Of a stretch of DNA of 64,000 nucleotides, positions 62,631 through 64,000 are shown piece after piece. Each line of letters begins with the position of its first letter. Within the stretch, counting starts at the first letter, position 1. The notes under the pieces are model-generated. The model was not told the origin of the DNA. It searched no databases and worked only from the letters and a program-made list of their open reading frames with translations. Made by a program: the position numbers and the translations under genes. This DNA is from Umbelopsis isabellina (lineage: Eukaryota; Mucoromycota; Umbelopsidomycetes; Umbelopsidales; Umbelopsidaceae): positions 744,001-808,000 of the forward strand of contig JAEPQZ010000002.1 of the NCBI GenBank assembly GCA_016758905.1. The letters run 5' to 3'.

Positions 62631-63902
62631 GTTGATATTAATGTTTGGACAAAAATTCGGCTGTAGACAAGCAAGAAAACTATTTTATGATATGTATGAG
62701 TAGTATGTTACAAGGGTTGAATTTTGCAAATGCTGTGGAAGTAGTGATCTTTTGCACTGAGCTTTGTGCTGGAGAAAAAAGGCAGTGCTGTTAGATGGCT
62801 GGAGCTGAAAATTTGGCCAATGAGGAGCGTTTATGGCTAGCAGCTATCAGGTAATGATGGTGCCTGTCAGATGCCATTTTAAGGTCGTAGCCTGGAAGTC
62901 AACAAAGTATAAAGGATTAAAGCGCTGGATGGTATTTCAGTCATGATATCAAATTTCAGGCAGCTATGTCTAAAATGATGGGCTTGATCGGAGTGGCATA
63001 TACGGATTGGAACCAACCTGAACGGCGGTTAACAACGAGGAGGAGATGCAAAAAGTTTTCCCTAGAAAGTGAAAAAACAATAGAGATGTTGAGCCCCAAC
63101 AAATACATGTTCTAGCTACCCAAATATATGACATACATGAGCATATACTATCTGAGATACATGAGTTATTGGTTCTTCTCAACGCGGTCCACCTTCCGTG
63201 ATATAAGGTATCGGTGGCTGGGTATTGGTCGCTGAGCATCGATAAAGTTGGGGTTTATATTGCTCGATTATTGAGCGATTTCAGCCTTCTAAGTAGAAAA
63301 TGCAGGAGTTACATGACCAGAGAATTGTTTTTACTGAAAGATCGTTAAGCAGCTTTGAGATAGATTGAAATTTTCATAAATTACCTCAATATCAAAACCA
63401 GTTTAAAGCGCGTGCTATTATAATGCAAAGAGTGATGAATATCCTTAAAAGTCGAATTCTAACATGAGGGTGCCTGGACAAAATCATGGCAAGCTAATAG
63501 TCGGAAGCAGGGAGATCGCATTAGGAGATGGCTCATTGGCTGAATGCCAACTTTGTGATACGTGAAGGCTTCATGGGGCGGTTGGACAAAGTGATAGATC
63601 TTTTTTTGGATACATTTACGCTTCATTGAATTTCTGCTAATCCCGAATCACTAAACTTTTTCTCTTTCTCTTTTCACTTCGGTTAATCACCAAGAAGAAC
63701 ACTGCGTGCCGCCCCTTTCCACTCCCTTTTGATCCTGAACCGATCCTCGTCCCTTCCCCTATTTTAACCCTGAGAGGTACAGTTCACATCCGACAGCCTT
63801 TTCATCCTGGTTACGGCCTGTCGCGACTATCGAAAATCATGTTTTGTTTTTGCCCTAATATCAACTTATTATTTTTAGTATCATCTTAATTTCTATTTAA
63901 CC
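62631..63902. promoter_or_regulatory. Long divergent upstream region (1.27 kb)
   Basis: This gap precedes a plus-strand gene beginning at 63903 and also serves the minus-strand gene starting at 62630. The last 250 bp are pyrimidine-rich (TCTCTTTCTCTTTTCAC near 63661 and C-rich runs near 63712-63760 including CCCCT), like promoters of highly expressed fungal genes. Minus-strand ORFs inside look random. Confidence 0.45.
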
Positions 63903-64000
63903 ATGCCTGAAGCTTTTGCAAATTCGAGCGAAAAACCCGCCACCAAGCATTTAGCTGCAGAATCTGAACCTGCTTCCACCACTATAAAAGAACCGCCTCA
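63903..64000 (+). CDS. 5' end of a gene cut by the window edge
   Basis: An ATG in a good context (AACCATGCC) opens a frame that runs at least 32 codons to the end of the window: MPEAFANSSEKPATKHLAAE and on, rich in A, E, S, T and P. This looks like a disordered N-terminus. No domain is reached, so no function can be given. The pyrimidine-rich upstream DNA supports a real, well-expressed gene. Confidence 0.55.
   Translation, partial: MPEAFANSSEKPATKHLAAESEPASTTIKEPP

Overview
The window looks like nuclear DNA of an early-diverging filamentous fungus, most likely Mucoromycota (Mucorales-like). This is an inference. The sequence is AT-rich, genes are packed a few hundred bases apart, and almost every gene is broken by short introns of about 50-80 bp with GT..CTAAY..AG signals. 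The gene set is fungal (TRP2, COX17, FLC/TRP-like channel, hexose and Dal5-type transporters, bZIP) but also keeps genes usually discussed in animals: VWA8, HID1, DIS3L2, ADAL, CENP-O, HIRIP3 and an ATXN7L3-type SGF11. I found no rRNA, tRNA, CRISPR array, complete transposon or virus-like element. Exon structures were built by hand. For almost every gene the exon lengths sum to a multiple of three with matching phases, which is the main internal check on the models.

Layout: 0.2-3 kb, an uncharacterised Cys-motif gene and UNC50, both minus. 4.3-7.6 kb, HID1 (+). 7.8-20.4 kb, four minus genes: TRP2, the SAGA subunit SGF11, a secreted GPI-type zincin, and the large VWA8. 20.6 kb, COX17 (+), divergent from VWA8. 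21-26.5 kb, a hexose transporter and a Dal5-type anion transporter, both minus. 26.8 kb, cytidine deaminase (+). 27.8-31.5 kb, a J-domain membrane protein and a zinc-ribbon/two-HMG-box protein, both minus. 31.9-36.5 kb, a DDHD phospholipase and a GH47 mannosidase, both plus. 36.7-44.2 kb, a HIRIP3-like histone chaperone (-), an SLX4-like repair scaffold (+) and DIS3L2 (+). 44.4-53.1 kb, CENP-O, a class II aldolase/adducin protein, an FLC/TRP-like channel and an oxysterol-binding protein, all minus. 53.5-55.5 kb, a decayed gene-like stretch and ADAL (+). 55.6-62.6 kb, DPM1, an ATG38/NRBF2-like protein, a PhyH dioxygenase, a CREB-type bZIP and an unknown protein, all minus. 63.9 kb, the start of a plus gene cut by the window edge.

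There is no obvious operon-like pathway; this is ordinary fungal gene order. Recurring themes are chromatin and genome maintenance (SGF11, HIRIP3-like, HMG protein, SLX4-like, CENP-O), membrane traffic and lipids (UNC50, HID1, DDHD, OSBP, ATG38-like, DPM1, GH47), mitochondria (COX17, VWA8) and nucleotide or RNA salvage (CDA, ADAL, DIS3L2). The points most worth a second look are in gene structure: two GC-AG introns, many exons of 14-27 nt, a stop-free intron of 3n length, a perfect hairpin inside an intron, and CRE-like sites around the start of a CREB-type bZIP gene.
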